This document shows positions 42,608 through 51,987 of a stretch of DNA of 63,835 bases, piece by piece. Location: NCBI GenBank assembly GCA_964391675.1, contig CAYMMX010000010.1:1-63835 (forward strand). Reading direction: 5' to 3'. The notes below the pieces were generated by a model. It made no database searches, was not told where the DNA came from, and worked only from the letters and a program-made list of their open reading frames with translations. Source of the stretch: CAYMMX01 sp964391675 (GTDB lineage: Bacteria; Cyanobacteriota; Vampirovibrionia; Gastranaerophilales; Gastranaerophilaceae). The position numbers and the translations under genes were made by a program. Positions within the stretch are counted from its first letter, which is position 1, and every line of letters begins with the position of its first letter.

Positions 42608-43638
42608 TGGCCGTGGCAAATGATATGGAATTAGAATCAATGACAGCAACACAGAAAGTGGCAGCACTTTTAATTGTGTTGGGTCCTGCTACGGCGTCAG
42701 AGGTTTTAAAAAACGTTCGTGATGAAGAATTGCTAGAGCAAGTTACACTTGATATCGCAAGTTTAAATAAAGTTTCTACAGAAATTTTAAATGGAATATT
42801 AGAAGAGTTTAGAGCTATTTTTGAAGCAAGCAATTATCTTTCCACAGGGGGTATGGATTATGCCAAAGAGTTGTTAGAGAAGGCATATGGTGGAGATCAG
42901 GCAAAGAGAATACTTGATAGATTAGTAGTTTTAATGAACTCAAACCCTTTTCAATTTTTTAACGAAGCTGACCCTGGACAGCTTGCGACTTCTTTTCAAA
43001 ATGAAAATCCTCAATTGATTGCATTAATAATGGCCTACTTGAAACCGGAACATTCCGCACAGGTTTTGAATTATTTACCGGCAGAGGTTCAGGCTCAAGT
43101 TGCTGTCAAAATTGCTGATATGGATACAACAAATCCTGAAATCCTTTCAGATATTGAAAAAATTGTCGAAAGCAAGTTTTCTTCAGTCGTTGTTCAGGAT
43201 TTTTCAAAAGCAGGTGGTGTTGAATCTTTAGCTAATATTTTAAACCATGCGGATAGAGCTACAGAAAGAAATGTTATTGAATTGTTAGAGGTTCAAAGTC
43301 CTGAACTTGCAGAAGAAGTTCGTGAATTGATGTTCGTATTTGAAGATATTGTTAATCTTGAAGACAGAGCAATTCAAAGAATTCTTCGTGAAGTTGATAC
43401 AAAAGATTTAGCCATGTCTTTAAAAGGAACAAAAGAAGACGTTAAGGAAAAAATATTTAAAAATATGTCCGAGCGTGCTCAAGCTATGCTAAAAGATGAA
43501 ATGGAATATATGGGACCTGTCAGAGCAAGAGAGGTTCAAGAAATCCAAAGTAAAATTGTCGGTATAATAAGAACACTTGAAGTTGCAGGTGAAATTATTG
43601 TTTCACGTGACAATAATGAGGATGAATTAATTGAGTAG
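42607..43638 (+). CDS. fliG: Flagellar motor switch protein FliG
   Basis: 343 residues. N domain: TATQKVAALLIVLGPATASE. Middle domain: ENPQLIALIMAYLKPEHSAQ, VLNYLPAEVQAQVAVKIADM and GGVESLANILNHADRATERN. C domain: ELMFVFEDIVNLEDRAIQRI, LREVDTKDLAMSLKGTKEDV and NMSERAQAMLKDEMEYMGP, which carries the charged torque helix. It couples stator force to rotor rotation and meets the FliN/FliY-like protein encoded at 7302. Confidence 0.96.
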   Translation: MAVANDMELESMTATQKVAALLIVLGPATASEVLKNVRDEELLEQVTLDIASLNKVSTEILNGILEEFRAIFEASNYLSTGGMDYAKELLEKAYGGDQAKRILDRLVVLMNSNPFQFFNEADPGQLATSFQNENPQLIALIMAYLKPEHSAQVLNYLPAEVQAQVAVKIADMDTTNPEILSDIEKIVESKFSSVVVQDFSKAGGVESLANILNHADRATERNVIELLEVQSPELAEEVRELMFVFEDIVNLEDRAIQRILREVDTKDLAMSLKGTKEDVKEKIFKNMSERAQAMLKDEMEYMGPVRAREVQEIQSKIVGIIRTLEVAGEIIVSRDNNEDELIE

Positions 43639-44392
43639 AATTAATAGAAATAATATACAATTGGGCGATTCTTTTGTCGTTCCGATTGAGCAAAGTGCTC
43701 ATAATAAAAAAATTCAAGAAGCGCTAGATAAAGAAAAAGAAATAATCTTACAAGCAGAGCAAAAAGCACAGGAAATTATAGATAATGCTGTTGCAGAAGG
43801 GCAAAAAATAATAGAGGATTCAAAAAATCAAGCATTATCAGAAGTTGATTTGATTACTCAGCAAGCTCATGATGAAGGCTTTGAGGCAGGACGTTTAGAG
43901 GGGCTTGACAATATTACAAGTGAACTTCAAGATAAGATTGTTGCGATTGATAATTTTGCAAAAAGTAATTTTGATATAAAAAATAATATAGTAAAATCAG
44001 CCTATTCAGATATAATAAAACTAGTTATAGAAATAGCTCATAAAGTTTGTTCAAAATCATTGGAACTTAATGATAATTTATTGAAAGAAATAACTCAAAA
44101 TGCAATTCAATCTTTAAAAGATAAAGAGGAAATAACTATAATTGTTAATCCCGAAATGTCAGAGAAAATTTATGCAATTTCAGATGAATTGCGTGAAAAA
44201 ATACCCCAATTATCATCAATAAAAATAATTGAGGATAGTAGTGTTTCACCGGATGGAACAATTGTTGAATCCCCTTTATCAAGAGTGGATTCAAGAGTAA
44301 AATCACAGATTGATGAAATTGCTGATAAATTATTATCAAAGATTGATTCAACACCGAGTGAAGAATTTTTAGAAGAATCTCAAAATGATTAA
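43631..44392 (+). CDS. fliH: Flagellar export protein FliH
   Basis: 253 residues; TTG start overlapping the end of fliG. It has a long coiled coil (about 25-110, EQKAQEIIDNAVAEGQKI), the AHDEGFEAGRLEG glycine-repeat-like region, and a C-terminal V-ATPase-E-like domain (ELNDNLLKEITQNAIQSLKD; ISPDGTIVES-type VSPDGTIVESPLSRVDSRV). It regulates the FliI ATPase and tethers it to the export gate. It overlaps fliI by 8 bases. Confidence 0.88.
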   Translation: MSRINRNNIQLGDSFVVPIEQSAHNKKIQEALDKEKEIILQAEQKAQEIIDNAVAEGQKIIEDSKNQALSEVDLITQQAHDEGFEAGRLEGLDNITSELQDKIVAIDNFAKSNFDIKNNIVKSAYSDIIKLVIEIAHKVCSKSLELNDNLLKEITQNAIQSLKDKEEITIIVNPEMSEKIYAISDELREKIPQLSSIKIIEDSSVSPDGTIVESPLSRVDSRVKSQIDEIADKLLSKIDSTPSEEFLEESQND

Positions 44393-45692
44393 ATTAGATG
44401 AATATTCAAAAATAATAAAAGAAACCAAATCTATACGCGAAATTGGAAAAGTTATTGAAATTATAGGTTTGATAATCGAAGCTGACGGTCCACAAGCTAG
44501 TATAGGCGATCTTTGTTATATATATTCAAAGTTTGACGAAGCACCTATTTGGGCTGAAGTTGTAGGTTTCAGACATCCAAGAATCCTGCTTATGCCTCTC
44601 GGTTTAATGGAAGGATTACAACCCGGTGCTATTGTTGTTAATACAGGAGCACCTATGAAAATTAAAGTAGGAGAACAACTTTTAGGACGAGTTTTAGATG
44701 GTTTGGGGAGACCAATTGATAATCTTGGAGATATAAATTCTCAGACATTATACTCTACTCATTCAGAAGCAATTAATCCTTTAAAAAGGAGAAGAATAAC
44801 GGAGCCGCTCTCTTTGGGTATAAAAGCTGTAGATGGTTTTGTTACTGTTGGAAAAGGGCAAAGATTAGGTGTTTTTGCGGGTTCCGGAGTTGGTAAAAGT
44901 ACTACACTTGCAATGATGGCAAAAAATACTTCAGCTGATTTAAATGTAATTGCATTAGTAGGTGAGCGCGGTCGTGAAGTCAGAGAATTTATTGAAAAAA
45001 CTCTCGGGGTAGAAGGAATGAAAAGAACGGTTGTTGTAGCCGCAACTTCTGAACAGCCTTCTTTGGTTAAAATAAAAGCAGCACATGTCGCAACTTCGAT
45101 TGCAGAATATTTTAGAAATACAGGAAGAGATGTTTTATTTATGTTAGATAGTATTACACGTATTTCAATGGCTCAAAGAGAAGTTGGACTTGCTATCGGA
45201 GAACCACCTGCAACAAGAGGCTATACTCCATCTGTTTTTGCACAAATGCCAAAATTATTAGAACGTGCAGGAAGTAACGAAAAGGGTACTATGACAGGAC
45301 TATATACTGTATTAGTAGAAGGCGATGATTTTAATGAACCTATTTCTGATACTGCAAGAAGTATTCTTGATGGACACATTGTTTTATCAAGAGAACTTGC
45401 ACATAAAAATCATTATCCGGCCGTTGATATTTTGCAATCTATAAGCAGGGTTATGCCTGATGTTACAAGTGAAGAACATCAAAGTGCCGCAGGTAAAATA
45501 AGGAATTTACTTGCAGTATATAAAAAAAATGAAGACTTAATTAATATTGGTGCATATGTTAAGGGCTCTGATAAAAATTGTGATAATGCAATTCGCATGA
45601 TGGATAAAATAAATGATTTCCTTCAGCAAAAAATTGAAGAAAAATTTGAGTACGATAAAATAATTGAGGATTTAATTAATCTTATTCAATAA
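44385..45692 (+). CDS. fliI: Flagellar export ATPase FliI
   Basis: 435 residues of the F1-beta-like export ATPase family. Walker A is GVFAGSGVGKST. Other marks are GERGREVREFIE, the Walker B region VLFMLDSITRISMAQREVGL, GEPPATRGYTPSVFAQMPKL and ERAGSNEKGTMTGLYTVLVE. It energises and orders flagellar export. No FliJ follows; the next gene is purC after a 130-base gap. Confidence 0.96.
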   Translation: MIKLDEYSKIIKETKSIREIGKVIEIIGLIIEADGPQASIGDLCYIYSKFDEAPIWAEVVGFRHPRILLMPLGLMEGLQPGAIVVNTGAPMKIKVGEQLLGRVLDGLGRPIDNLGDINSQTLYSTHSEAINPLKRRRITEPLSLGIKAVDGFVTVGKGQRLGVFAGSGVGKSTTLAMMAKNTSADLNVIALVGERGREVREFIEKTLGVEGMKRTVVVAATSEQPSLVKIKAAHVATSIAEYFRNTGRDVLFMLDSITRISMAQREVGLAIGEPPATRGYTPSVFAQMPKLLERAGSNEKGTMTGLYTVLVEGDDFNEPISDTARSILDGHIVLSRELAHKNHYPAVDILQSISRVMPDVTSEEHQSAAGKIRNLLAVYKKNEDLINIGAYVKGSDKNCDNAIRMMDKINDFLQQKIEEKFEYDKIIEDLINLIQ

Positions 45693-45782
45693 TTATTACA
45701 AAGTGTAAATACTTATTTGTCCAGTAATAACCTAAATATTGATATTATGAAAATAATAATTAAAAAATTTTTTTTAAAAAAA

Positions 45783-45810
45783 GGTTACATGACTATTTTT
45801 TATGTTAACC
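45783..45810. promoter_or_regulatory. Inverted repeat over the pur promoter region
   Basis: GGTTACAT (45783-45790) and ATGTTAACC (45802-45810) pair with one bulged base. A TATATA -10-like box lies at 45815-45820, so the repeat would straddle the -35 position. An operator for purine control is possible. No guanine/adenine riboswitch pattern is visible. Confidence 0.45.
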
Positions 45811-45838
45811 TAACTATATAAGAGTGAGGACGTGCATT

Positions 45839-46540
45839 ATGGAACTACTTTACGAGGGAAAGGCCAAAGAGATTTACAAAGGCGAAAACTCGGGCGAAAT
45901 ACTGATAAAGTATAAAGATAGTGCGACTGCATTTAATGGTGTGAAAAAAGAGATAATAAATGGAAAAGGACGATTAAACTTGATGTTTGCTCGTCATTTT
46001 TTTACCCTTTTGGAAAATGAAGGCATTAAAACACATACTGTCAAATATATTGATGATTTGAGTATGATTGCAAAACGTGTTGAAATTGTTTTGCTAGAAG
46101 TTGTTATTAGAAATTATGCAGCCGGCTCTATTTGTAAACGAAGTAATTATGAAAAAGGTTTTAAATTTGAAAAACCTTTATTTGAAATTTTTTACAAAGA
46201 TGATTCACAAAATGATCCTTTAATTTCTGAAAATTATGCAATAGAAAATGGTATTGCAACAAAAGAAGAAATTAAAAAGATTAAAAATGAGGCTTTAAAA
46301 ATTAATGAAATTTTAAGTAATTATTTAAAAACAAAAAACATTACACTTGTCGATTTCAAATTAGAATTTGGTAGATTACCAAGTGGTGAAATAATTTTAG
46401 CCGATGAAATTTCTCCTGATACTTGCCGTTTTTGGAAATTAGGCACTATGGATTCATTAGATAAAGATGTATTTCGAGAAGAAAAAGGGAGCATTATAGA
46501 AAGTTATTCAAAACTTGCAGAAATAATAGGAGTTAGATAA
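45839..46540 (+). CDS. purC: SAICAR synthase
   Basis: 233 residues from the ATG at 45839 (an in-frame GTG at 45824 is less likely). The N-terminus LLYEGKAKEIY is the family start; GVKKEIINGKGRLN, EVVIRNYAAGSICKR, TLVDFKLEFGR and LADEISPDTCRFW match the ATP and CAIR sites. It joins CAIR and aspartate to SAICAR. It is the first gene of an eight-gene pur run, and its stop overlaps purS. Confidence 0.95.
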   Translation: MELLYEGKAKEIYKGENSGEILIKYKDSATAFNGVKKEIINGKGRLNLMFARHFFTLLENEGIKTHTVKYIDDLSMIAKRVEIVLLEVVIRNYAAGSICKRSNYEKGFKFEKPLFEIFYKDDSQNDPLISENYAIENGIATKEEIKKIKNEALKINEILSNYLKTKNITLVDFKLEFGRLPSGEIILADEISPDTCRFWKLGTMDSLDKDVFREEKGSIIESYSKLAEIIGVR

Positions 46541-46794
46541 TGAAATATAAAGCAAATATTGTTGTAACATTAAAAGATGGTGTTAGAGACCCACAAGGAA
46601 GCGCAATAGCTACTATATTAAAGCGTACAAATATAGAAAAAAAACCAAATGTCGGAGTCGGCAAATTCTTTTCTATAGAGATTGAAGAAAATTCGGAAGA
46701 AAATGCAAAAGAAAAACTAAATCATATTGCAAATGAAGTTTTATCAAATCCTATTTTAGAAAAATATGAAATAACAAAATTTGAGGTATTATGA
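46540..46794 (+). CDS. purS: FGAM synthase subunit PurS
   Basis: 84 residues: VVTLKDGVRDPQGSAI, then VGVGKFFSIEI and a C-terminal helix, as in the small PurS bridging subunit of the PurLQS complex. It overlaps purC by one base and purQ by four. Confidence 0.93.
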   Translation: MKYKANIVVTLKDGVRDPQGSAIATILKRTNIEKKPNVGVGKFFSIEIEENSEENAKEKLNHIANEVLSNPILEKYEITKFEVL

Positions 46795-47459
46795 AGACTG
46801 AAATTAAATCAAACATAAAGGTTGGTATTGTAGTTTTTCCGGGAACAAATTGTGATAGAGATACCTTTATGGCTTGTGAAGAATTCGGATGGGATGCAGA
46901 ATATATTTGGCATTTTTCTACAAATTTAGATGGTTATAATGTAATTTTTTTACCGGGTGGTTTTTCTTACGGAGATTATATTAGATCAGGTAGATTAGCT
47001 AAATTTAGTCCGGTTATGCAGACTGTAAAAGAATTTGTTGATAAAAAGCAAGGTTTTGTGGTTGGAATCTGCAATGGATTTCAAATCCTTTGTGAAACGG
47101 GGCTACTTCCTGGAGTTTTAACGGATAATTGGAATACGCGATTTATTTGTAACATGCAAAAACTCAAATTATCAGATTCGCAAGAAATAGAATTACCTAT
47201 TGCTCATGGTGAAGGTCGTTATATTGCTGAAGCTGAAACAATACAAAAATTAAAAAATAAAAATATGATTTTTCTTACATATCAAAATAATCCAAACGGA
47301 TCGACGGAAGATATTGCAGGATTATACGACAGAGAGCGAAAGATTATAGGAATGATGCCGCATCCGGAGAGAGCTTTTTTTAATGAAACAGGGAATGTTG
47401 ATGGGAAGAAAATTTTTGAAATTATTAAGGAAGGATTAAGTAATGTTGACGCTAACTAA
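46791..47459 (+). CDS. purQ: FGAM synthase glutaminase subunit PurQ
   Basis: 222 residues, class I glutamine amidotransferase: GIVVFPGTNCDRDT, FLPGGFSYGDYIRSG, the nucleophile Cys in VGICNGFQIL, and MMPHPERAFF with the catalytic His/Glu. It delivers ammonia to PurL. It overlaps purL by 17 bases. Confidence 0.95.
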   Translation: MKTEIKSNIKVGIVVFPGTNCDRDTFMACEEFGWDAEYIWHFSTNLDGYNVIFLPGGFSYGDYIRSGRLAKFSPVMQTVKEFVDKKQGFVVGICNGFQILCETGLLPGVLTDNWNTRFICNMQKLKLSDSQEIELPIAHGEGRYIAEAETIQKLKNKNMIFLTYQNNPNGSTEDIAGLYDRERKIIGMMPHPERAFFNETGNVDGKKIFEIIKEGLSNVDAN

Positions 47460-49629
47460 AAATTTATATTCACAACTGGGACTAACAGATTCAGAATATG
47501 AAGAAATAGTAAATCAATTAGGACGAGAACCTAATGAAACGGAGACTTATCTTTTTTCAGCTATGTGGTCAGAACACTGCGGATATAGTCATTCCAGAAA
47601 GTATTTGTCCAGATTTCCCAAAATAGGTTCTTTATATGCAGAAGAAAATGCCGGAGGGGTACAAATAGGGAACCAAGTAGTTTTTTTTAAAGCAGAAAGT
47701 CATAACCATCCATCTGCAGTAGAGCCTTTTCAGGGTGCAGCTACAGGTATAGGCGGTATAATCAGAGATGTTTTAGCCCTTGGTGCACGTCCGATTGCTC
47801 TTTTAAATTCATTAAAATTTGGCAGAATAGATGAAGGTATAAATTCAAACCATGCAAAAAATCTTTTTGACGGAGTGGTTAAAGGAATCTCTGCTTATGG
47901 CAATTCAATTGGTGTTCCGACTGTAGCAGGCGAAGTCGGTTTTGATAGTTGTTATTGCGCATCTCCGTTAGTTAATGTTATGGCAGTTGGTATTATTGAT
48001 AAAAAAGATATTAAATTATCAGCGGCACCGGTTAATCAATATGTTGTAATTGTAGGTTCTCATACAGGCCGTGATGGAATCCACGGCGCAAGTTTTGCTT
48101 CTAAGGAACTGAGTGAAAATTCAAATCAAGACAGACCTTCTGTTCAAATAGGTGATCCTTTCGTTAAAAAACTTTTAATTGAATCTACTTTAGAAATTTT
48201 AAAACTGGATGAGGTATTAGCTTGTCAAGATTGTGGTGCAGCAGGACTTTTAAGTTCAACAAGTGAAATGGCTTACAAAGGTAATTGCGGAATGGAGCTT
48301 TATTTGGATAAAGTTCATTTAAGAGAAAAAGATATGCAGCCATGGGAAATAATGCTTTCTGAAAGCCAAGAGAGAATGATTTTTGTAACTACAAAACAAG
48401 GTGTACAAAAGGTTTTAGATATTGCTCAAAAATACGAAATTCCGGCAAGAGAAATAGGAAAAACTATTGCAGAAAAAGAATATAGATTATTTTTCAATGA
48501 TAATCAAATTGCAAATGTTTCACCTTCTATTTTAAATAATGGAATATTATATGATTTATGTGAGGATGAGCCTGAGTATATAAAAGAATTCAAAGATAAA
48601 GTATGTGACTTTGATATCGATATTGAACAGGCTGTTGAAAAACTTGTTTCTGATCCCAATTTCGCGTCAAAAAAATGGGTTTATTCCCAGTATGATCATA
48701 TGGTAGGTAACAGGACTTCAATTACCCCTGCAAAAGCTGGTTCTGCAGGTATTTGGATTAAAGAAGAGAATTGTATTATAGGTTTAACAATGGATTCAAA
48801 CGGCAGGCAAGTCTTTTTGGACCCTTATAACGGTAGTAAAAATACAGTTTATGAAAGCTATAGAAATCTTGTTTCTTCAGGTTTTAAGCCTCTTGGAATA
48901 ACTGATTGTCTTAATTATGGAAATCCCGAGAAGGATGAGGTCGGATATCAATTTGTAAAATCGATAGACGGTATATCGGATGCGTGTAAAGAACTTTTTA
49001 TTCCTGTCGTTTCCGGAAATGTTTCGTTTTACAATGAATGTGAAGATTTAAGAGTATATCCTACACCAACCATCGGAATGATTGGTGTAGCGGGTATAAA
49101 TGATACAATTAAGGCAGAATTTAGATTAAATGAAACGATTTATTTAATCGGTAAAAAAATTGATGATAATTCAAAAATAGGTTCGTCTCTTTACCAAATG
49201 AGCTTTTTTAACTTTATAGGAGGAGAGATTGATAAAGTAGACATTGAACTGGAAAGAAAATTAGAAAATGCTATTTTTTATTTACGAGATAAAAAACTTT
49301 TAAACGGCGCAGTGGATGTTTCAGAAGGCGGGCTTCTGGGGGCATTACTGGAAGGTTTATTTAATGGCAATTGCGGATTCAGTGGCAGTTTAATAAATAC
49401 TAAAAATAAACTTATATCACTTTTTGGCGAAATAAGCGGAAGATACTTGATATCAACCAATAATGAAACCGAATTATTAAAATACTGTATTAATAATTCG
49501 GTTCCTTTATTTAAACTTGGAAAAACAGATAATACAGATAAAATTTTATTTGACGGTTATCAATTTAGTTTAAATAAATTAAAAGGAATTTACTCTACTG
49601 TAATAGAGAAGGAAATTACTAATGTTTAG
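47443..49629 (+). CDS. purL: FGAM synthase large subunit PurL (small type)
   Basis: 728 residues, the short PurL that works with PurS and PurQ: SAMWSEHCGYSHSRKYL, FKAESHNHPSAVEPFQGAAT, IGGIIRDVLALGARPIALLN, GVPTVAGEVGFD, LACQDCGAAGLLSS and SQYDHMVGNRT. It converts FGAR to FGAM with ATP and ammonia. It overlaps purF by 8 bases. Confidence 0.96.
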   Translation: MLTLTKNLYSQLGLTDSEYEEIVNQLGREPNETETYLFSAMWSEHCGYSHSRKYLSRFPKIGSLYAEENAGGVQIGNQVVFFKAESHNHPSAVEPFQGAATGIGGIIRDVLALGARPIALLNSLKFGRIDEGINSNHAKNLFDGVVKGISAYGNSIGVPTVAGEVGFDSCYCASPLVNVMAVGIIDKKDIKLSAAPVNQYVVIVGSHTGRDGIHGASFASKELSENSNQDRPSVQIGDPFVKKLLIESTLEILKLDEVLACQDCGAAGLLSSTSEMAYKGNCGMELYLDKVHLREKDMQPWEIMLSESQERMIFVTTKQGVQKVLDIAQKYEIPAREIGKTIAEKEYRLFFNDNQIANVSPSILNNGILYDLCEDEPEYIKEFKDKVCDFDIDIEQAVEKLVSDPNFASKKWVYSQYDHMVGNRTSITPAKAGSAGIWIKEENCIIGLTMDSNGRQVFLDPYNGSKNTVYESYRNLVSSGFKPLGITDCLNYGNPEKDEVGYQFVKSIDGISDACKELFIPVVSGNVSFYNECEDLRVYPTPTIGMIGVAGINDTIKAEFRLNETIYLIGKKIDDNSKIGSSLYQMSFFNFIGGEIDKVDIELERKLENAIFYLRDKKLLNGAVDVSEGGLLGALLEGLFNGNCGFSGSLINTKNKLISLFGEISGRYLISTNNETELLKYCINNSVPLFKLGKTDNTDKILFDGYQFSLNKLKGIYSTVIEKEITNV

Positions 49630-51049
49630 CGACAAATTAGGAGAAGAATGCGGAATTTTCGGTGGATTTTGTAAAGATGATGATGTCGCATCATATATAA
49701 GGACAGGTTTATTTAAACTTCAGCACAGAGGGCAAGAAAGTGCAGGTATTTCTTCAGGTGAAGAATCACAAACTCTTCATAAAGCTAAAGGGCTTGTTAT
49801 GGAAGTGTTTGATGAACTTTCAATGCAAAAATTAAAAGGCAGATTTGGAATAGGGCATGTGAGATATTCAACTCAGGGTGGGTCAAATTCTTTGAATGCT
49901 CAGCCGTATTTAATAAATTACCTTAACGGACAGGTTTCATTGGCTCATAACGGAAACATAAAAAAAGCAATGAGAATTCGTGAAAAATTTGAAAAAATAG
50001 GTGAGGTTTTTATAACAAGTTCTGACTCGGAGGTTTTGTTAAAGAGAATTGTTTTTGGACTAAAAAAACCTCCAAAGAATTGGACATTTGAAGAAGTAGG
50101 AAAATGTTTAAATGAGGATTTTGCAGAAGGTTCTTATTCCGTTGCATTTTGTTTGCCAAACAGAGTATTAGCCTATAGAGATCCTTTAGGTTATCGTCCT
50201 TTAATGTTTTGTGAAGCAGAGCAGGGATATTTTATAGCAAGTGAAGATGTTGCATTTGGATTGCTTAATGTAATAAAAGTTGTAGAAATTCAACCGGGTT
50301 GGGGTGTTGAAATTACAGAACAGGGTTATGAGATTAAACAATATGCCAAAGAAGTTGCAGAGCAAAAATGTGTTTTCGAGCACATTTATTTTTCAAATCC
50401 GGCATCAAACGTTTTTGGAAGTAATGTTTACAAATCAAGAACAGAATTAGGGAAAATGCTTGCAAAAAGAGATGATGTAAATGCCGATATTATTGTTCCG
50501 GTTATGGAAAGCGGTTTCGCTGCTGCAGTCGGATATGCGAGAGAATCAGGAATTGATTTTGAGATGGGACTTTTGAGAAATCACTGGGTTGGAAGATCTT
50601 TTATTCAACCTACTCAACAATCAAGAATTAAAAAGGTAAGAGAAAAGTTAATACCGATTAAACCTATTGTTGAAGGTAAAAGAATTATTCTTATTGATGA
50701 TAGCTTAGTAAGAGGAACAACATCAAAAGAAATAGTAAGAATGCTTCGTGAAGCAGGAGCAAAAGAAATTCATTTTAGATTAGCAAGTCCAATGATAGTT
50801 AATACTTGTGATTGGGGTGTTGATATTCCAACAAAAGAAGAACTTATTGCAAATGTTTGCAAAAAAGAAGAGGCAATAGCAAATTATATTGGTGCAGATA
50901 GTGTAAAATATTTACCTTTTGAGGCTCTCAAAGAATTTTTTGGTGAAAAGGGCTGGTGTTATAAGTGTTTTGTATCAAAAAATAAAAATAAAATATTAGA
51001 TGGAGAAAAAGAATGCAAGCAACCTATGAAAATTCCGGTGTCAGTATAA
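49622..51049 (+). CDS. purF: Amidophosphoribosyltransferase
   Basis: 475 residues. After a short propeptide the nucleophile Cys10 stands in EECGIFGG. Then come KLQHRGQESAGI, GHVRYSTQG and LAHNGN, and the PRPP-binding RIILIDDSLVRGTTSKEI. C-terminal cysteines (GWCYKCF) suggest the [4Fe-4S], Bacillus-type enzyme with a processed leader. It commits PRPP to purines. Its 3' end overlaps purM by 37 bases. Confidence 0.95.
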   Translation: MFSDKLGEECGIFGGFCKDDDVASYIRTGLFKLQHRGQESAGISSGEESQTLHKAKGLVMEVFDELSMQKLKGRFGIGHVRYSTQGGSNSLNAQPYLINYLNGQVSLAHNGNIKKAMRIREKFEKIGEVFITSSDSEVLLKRIVFGLKKPPKNWTFEEVGKCLNEDFAEGSYSVAFCLPNRVLAYRDPLGYRPLMFCEAEQGYFIASEDVAFGLLNVIKVVEIQPGWGVEITEQGYEIKQYAKEVAEQKCVFEHIYFSNPASNVFGSNVYKSRTELGKMLAKRDDVNADIIVPVMESGFAAAVGYARESGIDFEMGLLRNHWVGRSFIQPTQQSRIKKVREKLIPIKPIVEGKRIILIDDSLVRGTTSKEIVRMLREAGAKEIHFRLASPMIVNTCDWGVDIPTKEELIANVCKKEEAIANYIGADSVKYLPFEALKEFFGEKGWCYKCFVSKNKNKILDGEKECKQPMKIPVSV

Positions 51050-51987
51050 ATGCCGGCAATATGCTTACACAGATTTTGAATAAAGAAATAAAAAATGACA
51101 ATATAGGAAATTTTGCGGGATTATACGAACATCCTTATATTCCTGAGTATTATCTTGTAGGCTGTACTGATGGTGTAGGAACAAAAGTTATACCACTTGC
51201 AAAAAGAGGTTTAATTGAAACAATTGCAATTGATTTAATTGCTATGAACTTAAATGATTTAATCTGTACCGGTGCAAAGCCCTTATTTTTCTTGGATTAT
51301 TTTGCAACTAATAAATTAGATGTCGAAATTACTTCAAAATTTGTTATTGCTTTAAAAAATGAGCTTTTAAAATATAATTGTACTCTTTTGGGTGGGGAAA
51401 CGGCAGAGCTTGGTAGTTTAATTAAAGAAAACCATTTTGATGTAGGTGGTTTTATGGTTGGAATTATAAGAAAAGATTCTGTTCTAAAAAAAGAAAATGT
51501 TCAAGAAGGTGATATTGTAATTGCACTAAAATCTTCAGGGCCTCATTCAAACGGATATTCTTTGATTAGAGCATTAAATGATAGCGGGCAATTAGACAAT
51601 ATATTATTTGAAATTGCATTAAATCCCACATATATTTATGCAAATGAAATTAATGAAATAGTTGAGAAAAATTTGGCACATGCTTGTGCAAATATCACAG
51701 GAGGAGGAATTGAAGATAATTTGAGCCGTTCAATTCCTGATGATATGCTTGCTGTTATTGATAAAAATAAAATTATAAAGCAACCGCTGTTTGAAAAACT
51801 TGAGCAATTAGTAGGTGAGCAAGAAGCTTATAAAACATTCAATATGGGAGTAGGATTTTGTATAATAGCTCCCGAAAAAAACTCGAATGAAATATTTAAA
51901 ATTTGTGAAAAATACAGCCCTGAAATAATAGGAAAAATAGAAAAAAATGAAATACAACGTTCTGATATACGGATCAGGTGGGCGTGA
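51013..51987 (+). CDS. purM: AIR synthase
   Basis: 324 residues: the start MQATYENSGVSINAGN, VGCTDGVGTKVIPL, AIDLIAMNLNDLICTGAKPL, LLGGETAEL and SSGPHSNGYSLIR are PurM signatures. It closes the imidazole ring of FGAM. It overlaps purF by 37 and purD by 41 bases. Confidence 0.95.
   Translation: MQATYENSGVSINAGNMLTQILNKEIKNDNIGNFAGLYEHPYIPEYYLVGCTDGVGTKVIPLAKRGLIETIAIDLIAMNLNDLICTGAKPLFFLDYFATNKLDVEITSKFVIALKNELLKYNCTLLGGETAELGSLIKENHFDVGGFMVGIIRKDSVLKKENVQEGDIVIALKSSGPHSNGYSLIRALNDSGQLDNILFEIALNPTYIYANEINEIVEKNLAHACANITGGGIEDNLSRSIPDDMLAVIDKNKIIKQPLFEKLEQLVGEQEAYKTFNMGVGFCIIAPEKNSNEIFKICEKYSPEIIGKIEKNEIQRSDIRIRWA

Noticed and set aside
45693..45782. Strong terminator between fliI and purC
   Set aside because: The A/T tracts at about 45767-45782 can pair only weakly; not a convincing intrinsic terminator.
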